A stretch of 39,202 nucleotides of DNA from Sphingobacteriaceae bacterium UBA6709 (GCA_002454425.1 DKIV01000036.1:62740-101941); one strand, 5' to 3'; counted from the first letter of the stretch, positions 8,717 through 17,803 are shown. The notes: a model not told the origin generated them from the letters alone. Program-made: numbers and translations.

Positions 8717-10351
8717 TTATTCTTCTTCGTGAAAAGGATATCTGTAATTTTTGGCGGTGGCCATGGTTTCCTTGATTGTTCTCGGAGATACCCAGCGTAA
8801 CAGGTTGATCATTGATCCAGCCTTGTCGTTAGTACCTGAACCCCGGGCGCCTCCAAATGGCTGTTGACCTACCACAGCTCCGGTACATTTGTCGTTGACA
8901 TAGAAGTTTCCTGCGGAATTGCGCAATACATACGTTGCTTTATCGATAACGTAACGATCGGTAGCGATGATAGCGCCGGTAAGTGCATATTCAGAGGTAG
9001 TGTCAATTAACTGAAGCGTTTCATCGAACTTTGCGTCTTCATATACGTAAACGGTTAATACCGGTCCGAACAGCTCCTCTTTCATGGTTATGTAGTGAGG
9101 ATCGCTAGTCTCGATAATGGTAGGTTGTATGAAATACCCTCTGGATTTGTCGTATGTGCCTCCCGCGATAACTTGCACAGTTGGATCTGCTTTTGCGGAA
9201 TCAATAGCGGCAGTAAGTTTGTCGAATGCTTTTTCATCAATTACAGCGTTAATGAAATTGCTGAAATCTTCTACAGGTCCCACTTTGAAAGTTGCGAGCT
9301 CCTCAAGAATCAGAGGCTTGAGTTCTGGCCAAAGTGCGGCTGAGATATATACGCGTGATGCCGCAGAGCACTTTTGTCCCTGATATTCAAATGCCCCACG
9401 CAGAATAGCAGTGGCTGCAACTTTAACATCGGCCGATTTTTCTACAAGAATATAGTCCTTACCGCCTGTTTCTCCGACAATGCGAGGGTAGCTCTTATAT
9501 TTATGAATGTTATTTCCAATAGTTTTCCAAATATCCTGGAATACTGCAGTTGAACCTGTAAAATGAATTCCTGCAAACTCGGGGTGGTTGAAGATTACCT
9601 CTCCAGCTTCAGGGCCTGATACATATACCAAATTAATTACTCCATCTGGGAGTCCTGCTTCACGGAACACTTCCATAATGACTCTTGCGGAATAGATCTG
9701 CGCATTGGACGGTTTCCATACCACAACGTTGCCCATAAGTGCTGCAGAGGCAGGAAGATTACCTGAGATGGCAGTGAAGTTAAATGGTGTTAACGCGAAA
9801 ACGAAACCTTCCAGTGGTCGTTGTTCTACGCGGTTCCAGCTTCCGGAAGGAGAGATCGGTGGTTGCTGCGCGTAAATTTCCGTCATGTAGGTTACGTTGA
9901 AACGCAGAAAATCTACAAGCTCACATGCTGAGTCAATTTCCGCCTGAAAAGCGTTCTTTGATTGTCCAAGCATGGTTGCCGCGTTTATTTTGTAGCGATA
10001 TGGTCCTGCGAGAAGATCCGCAGCTTTTAAAAATATAGCAGCTCTGTTTTCCCAGGATAGGGCTTCCCATTTATCTTTTGCAGCTAAAGCCGCCTCGATT
10101 GCATCGCTGACATGACTTTTTTCGCCTTTATGATAACGGCCAATGGTGTGCAACAGATTGTGCGGAGGCTTAATGTCAACAGTATTGCCTGTGCGTATCT
10201 CTTTGCCACCGATGTACATAGGTATATCCACTTGCTCAGAATACGCCTCAGTAATTGCTTCTTTTAATAGTGAACGCTCGCGGCTCCCCGGAGCATAAGA
10301 AAGTACCGGTTCGTTAACAGGAGTTGGAATATTGAAAAAACCTTTAATCAT
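8717..10351 (-). CDS. pruA: L-glutamate gamma-semialdehyde dehydrogenase (delta-1-pyrroline-5-carboxylate dehydrogenase)
   Basis: A 544-residue aldehyde dehydrogenase that oxidises glutamate semialdehyde to glutamate with NAD+, the second step of proline breakdown. The catalytic Cys is C328 (EYQGQKCSAASR) and the general base is E294 (GETGGKDY). Further support: FALTPFNFTAISGNLP, VVWKPSNAQ, the FTGSTAVF cofactor loop and the C-terminal QQPFGGARGSGTNDKAG. The opening FFNIPTPVNEPVLSYAPGS is the eukaryotic/Bacteroidota-type P5CDH N-terminus. It is the stand-alone enzyme, not the PutA fusion; proline dehydrogenase is not in the window. Confidence 0.95.
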   Translation of the reverse strand: MIKGFFNIPTPVNEPVLSYAPGSRERSLLKEAITEAYSEQVDIPMYIGGKEIRTGNTVDIKPPHNLLHTIGRYHKGEKSHVSDAIEAALAAKDKWEALSWENRAAIFLKAADLLAGPYRYKINAATMLGQSKNAFQAEIDSACELVDFLRFNVTYMTEIYAQQPPISPSGSWNRVEQRPLEGFVFALTPFNFTAISGNLPASAALMGNVVVWKPSNAQIYSARVIMEVFREAGLPDGVINLVYVSGPEAGEVIFNHPEFAGIHFTGSTAVFQDIWKTIGNNIHKYKSYPRIVGETGGKDYILVEKSADVKVAATAILRGAFEYQGQKCSAASRVYISAALWPELKPLILEELATFKVGPVEDFSNFINAVIDEKAFDKLTAAIDSAKADPTVQVIAGGTYDKSRGYFIQPTIIETSDPHYITMKEELFGPVLTVYVYEDAKFDETLQLIDTTSEYALTGAIIATDRYVIDKATYVLRNSAGNFYVNDKCTGAVVGQQPFGGARGSGTNDKAGSMINLLRWVSPRTIKETMATAKNYRYPFHEEE

Positions 10352-10734
10352 TATTTGTTGAATTATTTATTGCATTTTCAGTGAAAGATGTTCAGATAAT
10401 GCAACGTGAATATTAAATAATTATAAATTGCATTTCGTAAGGTCGAATTTACTCTAAAATGTAATAACTTAAACTCATCCCCATCGAATTAGGCTCTAAT
10501 TTACAAAATTTAGTTGTGCCGCTACTTGTTTAGTTGTTTCGGTGGGTGTTAGCGCTATCAAATATTGATTGAATGTGTGAAAATTACTTTCCACTGAAAG
10601 TAGCTTAGTGTGAAAAAGTGCACATAAATCTTTTGGTATTATTATTCTCCTCCTATTTTATATAGCTTTGGAGATCGAGCCGAAACATTTTTGAAGAATA
10701 AATATTTAACCATATTGAAATTTTAACGTTCAGA
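10352..10734. other. divergent pruA/manC intergenic region
   Basis: 383 bases without a credible gene. It is AT-rich and must carry the promoters of both flanking genes. A 7-bp hairpin (TACTTTC/GAAAGTA, loop CACT) spans 10585-10602, and a manC -7 element lies at 10663-10670. No tRNA or recognisable riboswitch was seen. Confidence 0.6.
10663..10670 (+). promoter_or_regulatory. -7 element (TAGCTTTG) for manC
   Basis: Exact TAnnTTTG match 65 bases before the manC ATG. An upstream TTTTGG at 10631-10636 is further away than the usual spacing, so only the -7 part is well supported. Confidence 0.4.
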
Positions 10735-11820
10735 ATGCAAAACAATTATTATGCAGTTATTATGGCTGGCGGTGTGGGAAGCCGTTTCTGGCCAGTAAGC
10801 AGAACTTCGTATCCTAAACAATTTATCGATATCGCAGGTACAGGCAAGAGCCTCATTCAGGCAACTTTTGACCGCTTTAAGGCAATTGTGCCCGTGGAGA
10901 ATATCTATATTCTTACAAATGAAAAATATAAGGATTTGGTATTGGAACAGCTGGCTGGTATTGGCGAAGATCAGGTATTATGTGAACCCGCAATGCGCAA
11001 TACAGCGCCTTGTATCGCTTATGCCACACACAAAATCTATGCGCGCGATCCTCATGCGGCGATGGTGATTGCTCCGTCTGATCACTTAATCCTGGATACG
11101 GCACAGTTTACAGCTGATGTTACAAACGCGTTGAATATGGCATCGTCTGCCGACGTACTTATAACACTGGGTATTCAGCCATCGCGTCCTGATACCGGAT
11201 ATGGGTATATTAACTTCGATAAAGATATCGTTGGCGAAGGCTTTCATCAGGTTAAGCAATTTACAGAGAAGCCAGTCCTTGAGAAGGCTAAAGAATTTGT
11301 CGCCAGTGGTGAATACCTATGGAACGCCGGTATATTCATCTGGAGTGCCGCCTCCGCTTTGAAAGGTTTTGAAATGCATATGCCTCAGATCAATACCCTG
11401 TTTGCGGGTGCTCAGGAGCTATACAACACCCCGCAGGAGAAAAGCTTCATTATTGAGAATTACGGAAACTGCGAAAATATCTCAATAGATTACGGACTGA
11501 TGGAGCGGGCGGATAATGTAATTGTTCTTCCTGTAGATTTTGGCTGGTCTGACTTGGGTACCTGGGCTTCTCTTTATGATCTCGCATCTAAGGATGATAG
11601 TGCCAACGTAGTGAATCCTTCTAACGAAGCTATTCTTTACAACGCAAGCGGATGTATGATTAATCTGCCTGCTGGAAAGAAATTAATAGTCAAAGGCTTA
11701 AGTGATTTTATCATTGCAGAGTCAAATAATACCCTGATGATTGTGCCTAGAAGTTCTGAGCAGGAGGTGAAACAGATCGTTGCGGATGTGAAAGAACGCT
11801 TTGGTTCGGACTTTATTTAA
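10735..11820 (+). CDS. manC: mannose-1-phosphate guanylyltransferase
   Basis: Makes GDP-mannose from mannose 1-phosphate and GTP, supplying mannose and fucose units for surface glycans. The nucleotidyltransferase motif MAGGVGSRFWPVSRTSYPKQF lies at 11-31; ILTNEKY, EPAMRNTAPCIA, the metal/nucleotide motif APSDHLI, GIQPSRPDTGYGYI and FTEKP follow in the family order. At 361 aa it is the short single-domain form and lacks the C-terminal cupin isomerase domain found in bifunctional enzymes. It is followed by a strong hairpin, so it seems to be transcribed alone, but it heads a plus-strand run of surface-glycan and envelope genes. Confidence 0.94.
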   Translation: MQNNYYAVIMAGGVGSRFWPVSRTSYPKQFIDIAGTGKSLIQATFDRFKAIVPVENIYILTNEKYKDLVLEQLAGIGEDQVLCEPAMRNTAPCIAYATHKIYARDPHAAMVIAPSDHLILDTAQFTADVTNALNMASSADVLITLGIQPSRPDTGYGYINFDKDIVGEGFHQVKQFTEKPVLEKAKEFVASGEYLWNAGIFIWSAASALKGFEMHMPQINTLFAGAQELYNTPQEKSFIIENYGNCENISIDYGLMERADNVIVLPVDFGWSDLGTWASLYDLASKDDSANVVNPSNEAILYNASGCMINLPAGKKLIVKGLSDFIIAESNNTLMIVPRSSEQEVKQIVADVKERFGSDFI

Positions 11821-12178
11821 TAGTGTTTTTTTGCACTAAGTTTAAATCTGGAGTACCTGGGGTGCTCCAGATCTCGCTCTCTTTTATGGAAATCTTTTCC
11901 ATAATTTTTTATCCTGCTCCCTAATCCTCGTTTTTGCCGATACTCTGTATCCTTGCTTCAAAAAATATTTCAGTTACTATAAGTGCAAGATAAAACCTTC
12001 TCGATCCCCTTGGTTAAACCTTAATGTGTGTTTTATTTTTTTTGTGACTAAGAACATTTTAGAAAATCAGCTGTTAGGTTGTTGGTAATTTAATCAGCAT
12101 TTTATTGAATTCTTTTAATTATTGTTGGAAATTATTTTAGAACTTTTTATTTTTACATATACAAAAACGCCTCTCTCT
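11821..12178 (+). other. AT-rich intergenic stretch after manC
   Basis: 358 bases. It holds the manC terminator hairpin, then about 300 AT-rich bases leading to the zinc-ribbon gene. An in-frame TTG at 12122 would extend that gene upstream, but the added residues are not protein-like. No exact TAnnTTTG was found, so the promoter is unidentified. Confidence 0.5.
11846..11872 (+). terminator. hairpin terminator after manC
   Basis: A 12-bp stem (ATCTGGAGTACC with GGTGCTCCAGAT, one G-T pair) and a three-base TGG loop, 26 bases after the manC stop. The following tract is pyrimidine-rich (CTCGCTCTCTTTT) rather than a pure T run. Confidence 0.65.
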
Positions 12179-12388
12179 ATGAATGCAACAACTAAACTTG
12201 AACTGGCATTAAAAGGTTCACATTCGGAATTTGGACCAATGCATATGTGCCCAAAGTGTAATGGTTATTCAAATAAGCAGGTGCCGAATAAGGGGATTCT
12301 GGATAAGTATTTTTTCTGGTTACCTATACATACTTATAATTGTAACACGTGCTCTAAAGATTTTATAGTTATAAAACGCGGAAATTAG
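12179..12388 (+). CDS. small zinc-ribbon protein, function unknown
   Basis: A 69-residue protein from the ATG at 12179. Two CxxC knuckles (CPKC near 25-28 and CNTC near 54-57) are separated by about 25 residues containing aromatic strands (KYFFWLPIHTYN), the spacing of a zinc ribbon. There is no signal peptide or membrane segment. No named family is recognised. It lies between manC and the polyprenyl sugar transferase on the same strand, with 143 bases before the latter, so it may be a small regulator or accessory factor of glycan synthesis; this is only context. Such proteins can bind nucleic acid or protein. Confidence 0.7.
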   Translation: MNATTKLELALKGSHSEFGPMHMCPKCNGYSNKQVPNKGILDKYFFWLPIHTYNCNTCSKDFIVIKRGN

Positions 12389-12485
12389 TAGCGTGACATG
12401 ATCTTGCTTTGCTCTTTAGGCAATTAGCGGGTTGGGGAATGTTGTGCATTGTTAAAAAGCTCTCTATATCTACTTATATCAACGA

Positions 12486-12510
12486 TAAGGTGGCCTGTTT
12501 TGCCACTTAC
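12486..12510 (+). promoter_or_regulatory. hairpin in the leader of the sugar transferase gene
   Basis: TAAGGTGGC and GCCACTTA pair with one bulged G around a CTGTTTT loop, about 22 bases before the ATG. It lacks a following T run, so it may shape translation or message stability rather than terminate. Confidence 0.35.
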
Positions 12511-12531
12511 CATACATCTAATTAAAATATT

Positions 12532-13923
12532 ATGCAGTCGCGATACAGGTACTTGCTAAGGTTAGTGCTCTTTGTTTCAGACTTGCTGTTGATAAATACT
12601 GCTTTTGCAGCATCTTATTTTTTAACAGTTAGTAAGAGTATTGACATCTATGGAAATGACACCTATAGAAATGCCTTCCTTATTTGTAATCTTATTTGGT
12701 TATTCGCCTCAAGTGTTGTCGGGATGTACCGTAGTTCATCGCTCGATGATCTTATAGGTATATATAGAGCAACGTGGCGTTCGGTAGTAGTGCATGGAGC
12801 GATACTTATTGCTTACCTTGCTTTCTCGAAAAATATCGACATCTCGCGGGGTTTTGTAATCAGCCTTTATGGTTTATATACTCTGTTTTTCCTTATCAGC
12901 AGGTTTGCCGGCACTGTATTAGAATTTATCATCACACGGCGTTACCGCATAGGGCGCCCGGTGGCAGTTTTAGGAAGAAATAGTACCTCGCTCCGTTTAG
13001 CGGGTATGCTGGAGAAAAGTCAAAGCTATAAGTTTGAGGGTTTCCTCGAAGATGAAGACACCCTGTTTGTTGGAGACAACGGTGATCTTGTTCCAGCTGC
13101 ATGTAAAGAAATTGCCAGAGCTGCAACTTTAGGAGTTCAGGAAGTTTATGTGTCTCTTACTCCTGATAGAATGTCGGCGGCTCGTGCTTTGCTTGACGAG
13201 GCAGAGAAGCAATGCGTGCGTCTAAAGTTTGTTCCTGATTTATCCGGTTCACTTACCGCACCATTCTCAGTAAGCTATATTGGTGATTTTCCCGTGATCA
13301 GTTTGCGCCACGAGCCTTTGGAGAATGTAGACAATCGTTTCAAAAAGCGTATGTTCGACATTCTTTTCAGCTCAATGGTTATTATTTTTGTACTTAGCTG
13401 GCTTGTTCCACTTCTGGCAATCTTAATAAAGCTTGAAAGTCCCGGACCAATTTTTTTCAAACAATTACGTAGTGGTCGAAACAATTTGCCGTTTTGGTGT
13501 TTTAAGTTCAGAAGTATGCATGTTAACAATGATAGTGATAAGGTGCAGGCCAAGAAGGGCGATAGCCGAATCACTAAAATTGGCGCATTTCTGAGGAAAA
13601 CCAGCTTGGACGAATTTCCACAGTTCTTTAACGTTCTCATTGGCGATATGAGTATTGTGGGGCCAAGGCCACATATGCTTAAGCATACAGAACAATATAG
13701 CGCTATCATTGATCGGTACATGGTTCGCCAGTTCCTTAAGCCTGGTATTACGGGTTGGGCTCAGGTAAATGGCTTTCGTGGGGAAACCAAGGATCAGGTA
13801 TTGATGGAGAAACGTGTGGAGCACGACATCTGGTATATGGAAAACTGGAGCAGCATGTTAGATGTGAAGGTGATATTCATGACCGTAATTAATATATTTA
13901 AAGGCGAAGAAAACGCCGGTTAA
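12532..13923 (+). CDS. undecaprenyl-phosphate sugar phosphotransferase (exopolysaccharide initiation)
   Basis: A 463-residue integral membrane enzyme that transfers a sugar 1-phosphate, often glucose or galactose, from UDP-sugar to undecaprenyl phosphate, the first step of exopolysaccharide or capsule assembly. The N-terminal ~130 residues hold four to five membrane spans. A Rossmann-like CoA-binding domain follows (VAVLGRNSTSLRLAGML). The catalytic bacterial sugar transferase domain starts with KRMFDILFS near residue 271 and includes SPGPIFFKQLRSG, KFRSMH (~324-329), the DEFPQF motif (~359) and GPRPH (~377), ending GITGWAQVNGFRG. This is the WcaJ/PssY-like layout. The downstream EPS genes one might expect (Wza/Wzc, glycosyltransferases) are absent nearby. 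The exact sugar is not known. Confidence 0.92.
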   Translation: MQSRYRYLLRLVLFVSDLLLINTAFAASYFLTVSKSIDIYGNDTYRNAFLICNLIWLFASSVVGMYRSSSLDDLIGIYRATWRSVVVHGAILIAYLAFSKNIDISRGFVISLYGLYTLFFLISRFAGTVLEFIITRRYRIGRPVAVLGRNSTSLRLAGMLEKSQSYKFEGFLEDEDTLFVGDNGDLVPAACKEIARAATLGVQEVYVSLTPDRMSAARALLDEAEKQCVRLKFVPDLSGSLTAPFSVSYIGDFPVISLRHEPLENVDNRFKKRMFDILFSSMVIIFVLSWLVPLLAILIKLESPGPIFFKQLRSGRNNLPFWCFKFRSMHVNNDSDKVQAKKGDSRITKIGAFLRKTSLDEFPQFFNVLIGDMSIVGPRPHMLKHTEQYSAIIDRYMVRQFLKPGITGWAQVNGFRGETKDQVLMEKRVEHDIWYMENWSSMLDVKVIFMTVINIFKGEENAG

Positions 13924-14066
13924 TACATCTGTCTACTACTACTTTAAAGTCTGCAGGACACCTTAGGGGGGAGGATTTGTGTTCTGTATTGGTAACTAGC
14001 AAATTTTAAAGAAATTGTTTTCGGAAATTATTGATTCTAAACTCGCTTAATCGTAAATAAAGTAAT

Positions 14067-14786
14067 ATGAAAACAACGTTCTTATTTTTTGGGATGTGCC
14101 TTGCTGTATTGTGGGGTCTCCCGAGCCACGCGCAAGATGTGTTAAGTGGCTCCACTCGCAAGGAGTTCAGGCCCTTTCAGCCAAGTGTTGGCTTAATAGG
14201 AGGTACTCAGGGTTATGGTGTCGAAGCTGGTGTAGCTTTAGGCCAACGTCTTAACCTGCGACTTGGTACTAGCTTACTTCCTTTTACTACCAACACAGTA
14301 CGTAGCTTTAACAGTAGCTATGATTATGATACTGAATTGGAAGTTGACTTCCTGAATCACCATCTCTTCTTGGACTGGAATCCTTTTCCTAATGCAGGTG
14401 CTTTCTTCAACAGAATGAACCTTACCGTAGGTGTCGCTTATTTCTACAAAGCTAAAGGTACAGCTACTATTAAGCTTACTGATGACTATGTTGTTAGTCC
14501 GGAGTATAGCATGACTCCTGATGAAGTAGGTTACCTGAAAGCTGATGTTAGCTGGAAAGGTGTTGCTCCTTACGCTGGTATCGGCTGGCAGAATATCCGC
14601 ATTGCTGGTCCTTTAAGTCTGGGTGTTGATTTAGGGGTGTTCTACCTTGGAAAGCCTGACGTAGCAGCTAGTGCAACAAATCTGTTTGAAGGAAATGATG
14701 TTAGAAATCAGCCTATCCTTGAGAGAAATCTTAACGACTACCGTTGGTTGCCTAACCTGGAAATCGGATTGAAATTCAATTATTAA
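14067..14786 (+). CDS. outer membrane beta-barrel protein, unknown role
   Basis: A 239-residue exported protein: signal peptide MKTTFLFFGMCLAVLWGLPSHA, cleaved before QDV. The mature part alternates short amphipathic strands and ends in an aromatic strand (LEIGLKFNY), the C-terminal signature recognised by the BAM complex. The number of strands and the length suit an 8- to 10-stranded barrel. It does not match a named family I can recall with certainty. The next gene, a large lipoprotein, starts 24 bases after its stop, so the two are probably one operon and may form a surface complex. Confidence 0.8.
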   Translation: MKTTFLFFGMCLAVLWGLPSHAQDVLSGSTRKEFRPFQPSVGLIGGTQGYGVEAGVALGQRLNLRLGTSLLPFTTNTVRSFNSSYDYDTELEVDFLNHHLFLDWNPFPNAGAFFNRMNLTVGVAYFYKAKGTATIKLTDDYVVSPEYSMTPDEVGYLKADVSWKGVAPYAGIGWQNIRIAGPLSLGVDLGVFYLGKPDVAASATNLFEGNDVRNQPILERNLNDYRWLPNLEIGLKFNY

Positions 14787-14810
14787 TAGATTGCTTACAA
14801 CGTGAGAATT

Positions 14811-16433
14811 ATGAAAAAGATATTATACCTTTTGTTTTTAGTGCAGTTGAGTTTTTTCTCTTACACATGTAAGAATCCGACTGACGACATTACCGTAACC
14901 ATTAATGCGGATATATTTAAGTTAAAAAGATCTGTACGCGTATTTAATGCGAAAGATGGCCAGGCTCTTCCAAGTGGCCTGACTGTTGAGATCACTGGTC
15001 CTGATGCTGCTGCTATTTATAGCCTTGCCGCTACCAAGACTTTCACTGTAGATGCTGATGGTAGAATTAACCTTGGTATTGACCCTCGCCAGATGCCTAC
15101 TGAAGGTAATCCTTTAGAGTTTAACGTTAAGGTGAGCGGAGCCAACATCATGAATGTAAATATTCCGTTTACAGTTGATTCTAAAGATGCTTTCGAAGAG
15201 AAACCTGTATACGTACTTGACCTGAATAATCCGGTTGAGGGTGTTTCTGTTGAGAAACCTTCAGTAGCTCTTGCTGGAAATGCGGTGGCTAGTGATGTTA
15301 CTATAGGTACTCGCGCTGAAAACGGAACTTCTATGGTTACCACCATAGACATTGATGCCGGTACTCAATTCCGTGATGCTAATGGTGCCGTATTATCTGG
15401 TGGTACTTTAGCTACAACACTTGTAAACATCGATCCTCGTTCTGAAGGCGGATTGTCAGTGTTCCCAGGCGGTAGCCTTAGCTCCGAGATGATCAGAGAT
15501 GCAAGCGGTAATATCATTGCTGGTACTTTTAACCCTGCAGCGGTAACTGACATTGAGTTTACAGTCGGTGGTCAGGAGGTAAGTTCATTCTCCAAACCTA
15601 TCACTATTACTCAGGATATTGATCCTACTTATATTAATTCTGCTACCAATGCAGTAGCTAAGGTGGGTGATATTATTTCTGTATACAGCTATAAATCTGA
15701 AACTGGAATGTTCCAGTATGAAGGTCCTGGTACTGTTGTTCAGAATGGTTCAAGTTTGGCTCTCGAATATCAGGTAACTCACCTTACTACCTGGATTGGC
15801 TCTGACCTTGGTGAAGCTTGTGCCTCAAGTTCATTAAGATTAGACGGTAGCGCGTGGATGCAGGAAGGTGTTTCTTATCCTCTGCGTGTTAGCGTATCAA
15901 ACACTACTGGAAACGTGTTTGAATCTGTATTCGACATCACATCTGTTGCTAATCAGGTTCGTCTGCCTGTTATCCCTACAGGTCCTGTTACAGTAACTGT
16001 TTCTCATGCTAACACTGGTCAGCAGATCGCTAATCAGACTGTAAACATTGATTGTGGTTCTACAAATACGGTTACATTATCAGCTCTTACTGAACAGCCT
16101 GTAGTTAGCTTGCAGCTGTATGTAAGATGTCCTGGTCAACCAGTAAGAGTAGAAGTACTTCCTACATTTATCTTATATTACAGAGAGACAGGAACTGCAA
16201 ACTTCAATTTGCTGGGTACGGTGTCTAACGGATTTATCTCCACTACAACTCTTGATGTTAATAAGAGATATGACTTTAGAGCTGTATGGGGTGACAAAGT
16301 TAAGACGGTTGGTAACAAACAGGTTGCTGCTGTAAATGTTGCTACTGTTGGAGACAATGCTGCTGCTGGTGAGATCATCGGTGAGAAAGCTCCTCAGAAT
16401 AACCTGAAGATGCTTGAAGAAGCATGTAAATAG
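14811..16433 (+). CDS. large surface lipoprotein with Ig-like modules, unknown role
   Basis: About 540 residues from the ATG at 14811; a GTG nine bases upstream is a weaker alternative. The signal peptide ends in a lipobox-like FFSYTC. The first mature domain (ITVTINADIFKLKRSVRVFNAKDG, then a PSGLTVEITGPDAA stretch) reads like a beta-sandwich in which a composite value is tested against a VDADGRINLGIDP strand; such modules recur in Sphingobacteriaceae surface proteins. Later segments are beta-rich with Ser/Thr/Gly/Val, and four Cys are spread through the C-terminal half (ACASSS, DCGST, RCPGQ, EACK), possibly disulfide pairs. It ends at a very strong terminator. Role unknown; binding or adhesion is plausible. 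Confidence 0.8.
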   Translation: MKKILYLLFLVQLSFFSYTCKNPTDDITVTINADIFKLKRSVRVFNAKDGQALPSGLTVEITGPDAAAIYSLAATKTFTVDADGRINLGIDPRQMPTEGNPLEFNVKVSGANIMNVNIPFTVDSKDAFEEKPVYVLDLNNPVEGVSVEKPSVALAGNAVASDVTIGTRAENGTSMVTTIDIDAGTQFRDANGAVLSGGTLATTLVNIDPRSEGGLSVFPGGSLSSEMIRDASGNIIAGTFNPAAVTDIEFTVGGQEVSSFSKPITITQDIDPTYINSATNAVAKVGDIISVYSYKSETGMFQYEGPGTVVQNGSSLALEYQVTHLTTWIGSDLGEACASSSLRLDGSAWMQEGVSYPLRVSVSNTTGNVFESVFDITSVANQVRLPVIPTGPVTVTVSHANTGQQIANQTVNIDCGSTNTVTLSALTEQPVVSLQLYVRCPGQPVRVEVLPTFILYYRETGTANFNLLGTVSNGFISTTTLDVNKRYDFRAVWGDKVKTVGNKQVAAVNVATVGDNAAAGEIIGEKAPQNNLKMLEEACK

Positions 16434-16462
16434 ACTGCAGTCTCTATTCTATCACATACAGG

Positions 16463-16498
16463 GAAACCGGTCAGATCTGACCGGTTTCTTTTTTTTTA
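16463..16498 (+). terminator. strong rho-independent terminator
   Basis: A perfect 26-base palindrome (GAAACCGGTCAGA and its complement) is followed by a run of ten T. It ends the barrel/lipoprotein operon. Confidence 0.92.
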
Positions 16499-16583
16499 CC
16501 CGTAGCTTTCAAAAATGCCTTATTATCTGATATGACTTTTTAATCACGGGACTGCGTTTTATATGCTAAGTTTTAAATAGTTG

Positions 16584-16591
16584 TATATTTG
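16584..16591 (+). promoter_or_regulatory. -7 element (TATATTTG) for the fimbrillin-like gene
   Basis: Exact TAnnTTTG match 77 bases before the ATG, just after the preceding terminator, so the lipoprotein at 16661 probably has its own promoter. Confidence 0.45.
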
Positions 16592-16660
16592 ATATGCTAT
16601 AACTACCAATTCGAAAATGTATCATTTAGGGGTTGAACTTAATCCATTAAAGTTTAGCTT

Positions 16661-17557
16661 ATGATACGGTATGCTTATTCCCTGCCTATTGCGCTACTGG
16701 TTGCCTTTTGCTCATGCAAAAAAGATAGTTACCAGAAGCCTGACCTTGCACCTATAGCGGTGACGTTTAAGGTTAGCGGCAATTTCTCTTTCGTTGATGC
16801 TGCCAGAAGTACTCCGGCAGCAAGCCCCGCCCGATCCCTTAGCGAGACAATCAACTATTTGTATTATTTCGCTTTTGACGCCGACGGGAATCCGGTAAGT
16901 AATAGAAGCTTCCAGCTTTCTGATCCTGATTTTGGATCTATCCGAGATGTGCTGGAAGCGGGTAGCTATCACATTGTAGTGGTCGGTTTAAAGGGCGAAA
17001 ACATTTTTACAGAATCCACGGTATTCAATAGAATTGGCCTTATGGTCAAAAATCCCGAAGAGGAGGTTTTTCTCGCTACCCTGAATCTGGATATTTCAGA
17101 GGATGCGCCTTCGCATGAAGTGGTTCTCAAACGTATGACCTCCTTGCTCAATGTAGAGTTTGATGAGACGATCCCGGAGTCTGTTACGCGCATCGAGGTT
17201 GCGATGGCTAATGAATACGACCGCCTGAACCTCTCTTCGGGGCAAGTTGACGCAAGTGTTGGTTCGGGCGCTACCAAGGGAAAACCAAAGTTGATTTCCA
17301 GGACGTTTATTCAGCAGGAAGATCGTGTTAAGCCCTCATTGAAAATCCCCATGCTGAATACAGTATTTCCGGTGTCTATAAGTATAAAAGCCTACAATGC
17401 AAGTAAGCTTGTTAAGCAGGTGAGATTAAGCGATGTGCTGATGCTTAGAAATACCAGGTATACGTTGTCAGGAAAACTTTTTAGACCAGTTGATGTAGCA
17501 GCAGGTGTTGTTATTGACGAAGCCTGGGAAAATGAGGTCACCATGGATTTTCCCTGA
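16661..17557 (+). CDS. fimbrillin-like (FimB/Mfa2-type) lipoprotein
   Basis: A 298-residue lipoprotein; signal peptide with lipobox VAFCSC followed by KKD. After a Pro/Ala/Ser-rich linker (residues ~50-65) it has two beta-sandwich-like halves: NYLYYFAFDADGNPV, then DVLEAGSYHIVVVGLKG, and a second half opened by VVLKRMTSLLNVEFDE, the position where FimB/Mfa2-type proteins carry a conserved V-x-L-x-R motif. This is characteristic of fimbrial anchor or tip proteins of Bacteroidota, but similarity is by pattern only. No other fimbrial genes lie nearby, so it could be a stand-alone surface protein. It has its own -7 element and a hairpin terminator. Confidence 0.65.
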   Translation: MIRYAYSLPIALLVAFCSCKKDSYQKPDLAPIAVTFKVSGNFSFVDAARSTPAASPARSLSETINYLYYFAFDADGNPVSNRSFQLSDPDFGSIRDVLEAGSYHIVVVGLKGENIFTESTVFNRIGLMVKNPEEEVFLATLNLDISEDAPSHEVVLKRMTSLLNVEFDETIPESVTRIEVAMANEYDRLNLSSGQVDASVGSGATKGKPKLISRTFIQQEDRVKPSLKIPMLNTVFPVSISIKAYNASKLVKQVRLSDVLMLRNTRYTLSGKLFRPVDVAAGVVIDEAWENEVTMDFP

Positions 17558-17693
17558 CGATAATACTATTATGCCTCATTATGCTGTTTAATTTTCCAGC
17601 TCTTTTACCGTCGGAAAACTAATTCTGAACGTAATTTGTCAGATAGATCTCGGTCGCGATTGCGCTCCGTAGATAACAATATGCCTTAAATAG

Positions 17694-17725
17694 AAAGGGT
17701 CGGAATGATATGACTCCGACCCTTT
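17694..17725. terminator. hairpin terminator between convergent genes
   Basis: An 11-bp perfect stem, AAAGGGTCGGA with TCCGACCCTTT, around a 10-base loop. It lies between the fimbrillin-like gene and recA and could serve both directions. The rest of 17558-17803 shows nothing else clear. Confidence 0.8.
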
Positions 17726-17803
17726 GTTATGATAGCTCGTATCTTAAGCGTGTCATGGTGCTGCTTCTGCATTCACCTTACTCAGCTTAAGGACGAGCCT
17801 ATA

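Noticed and set aside
13275..13824. Overlapping minus-strand frames inside the sugar transferase gene
   Set aside because: Antisense shadows of the conserved catalytic domain.
17756..17803. Sixteen open codons in frame after the recA stop (reading like an Ala-rich tail)
   Set aside because: RecA already has a normal core and short tails are common in this group; no sign that the stop is read through.
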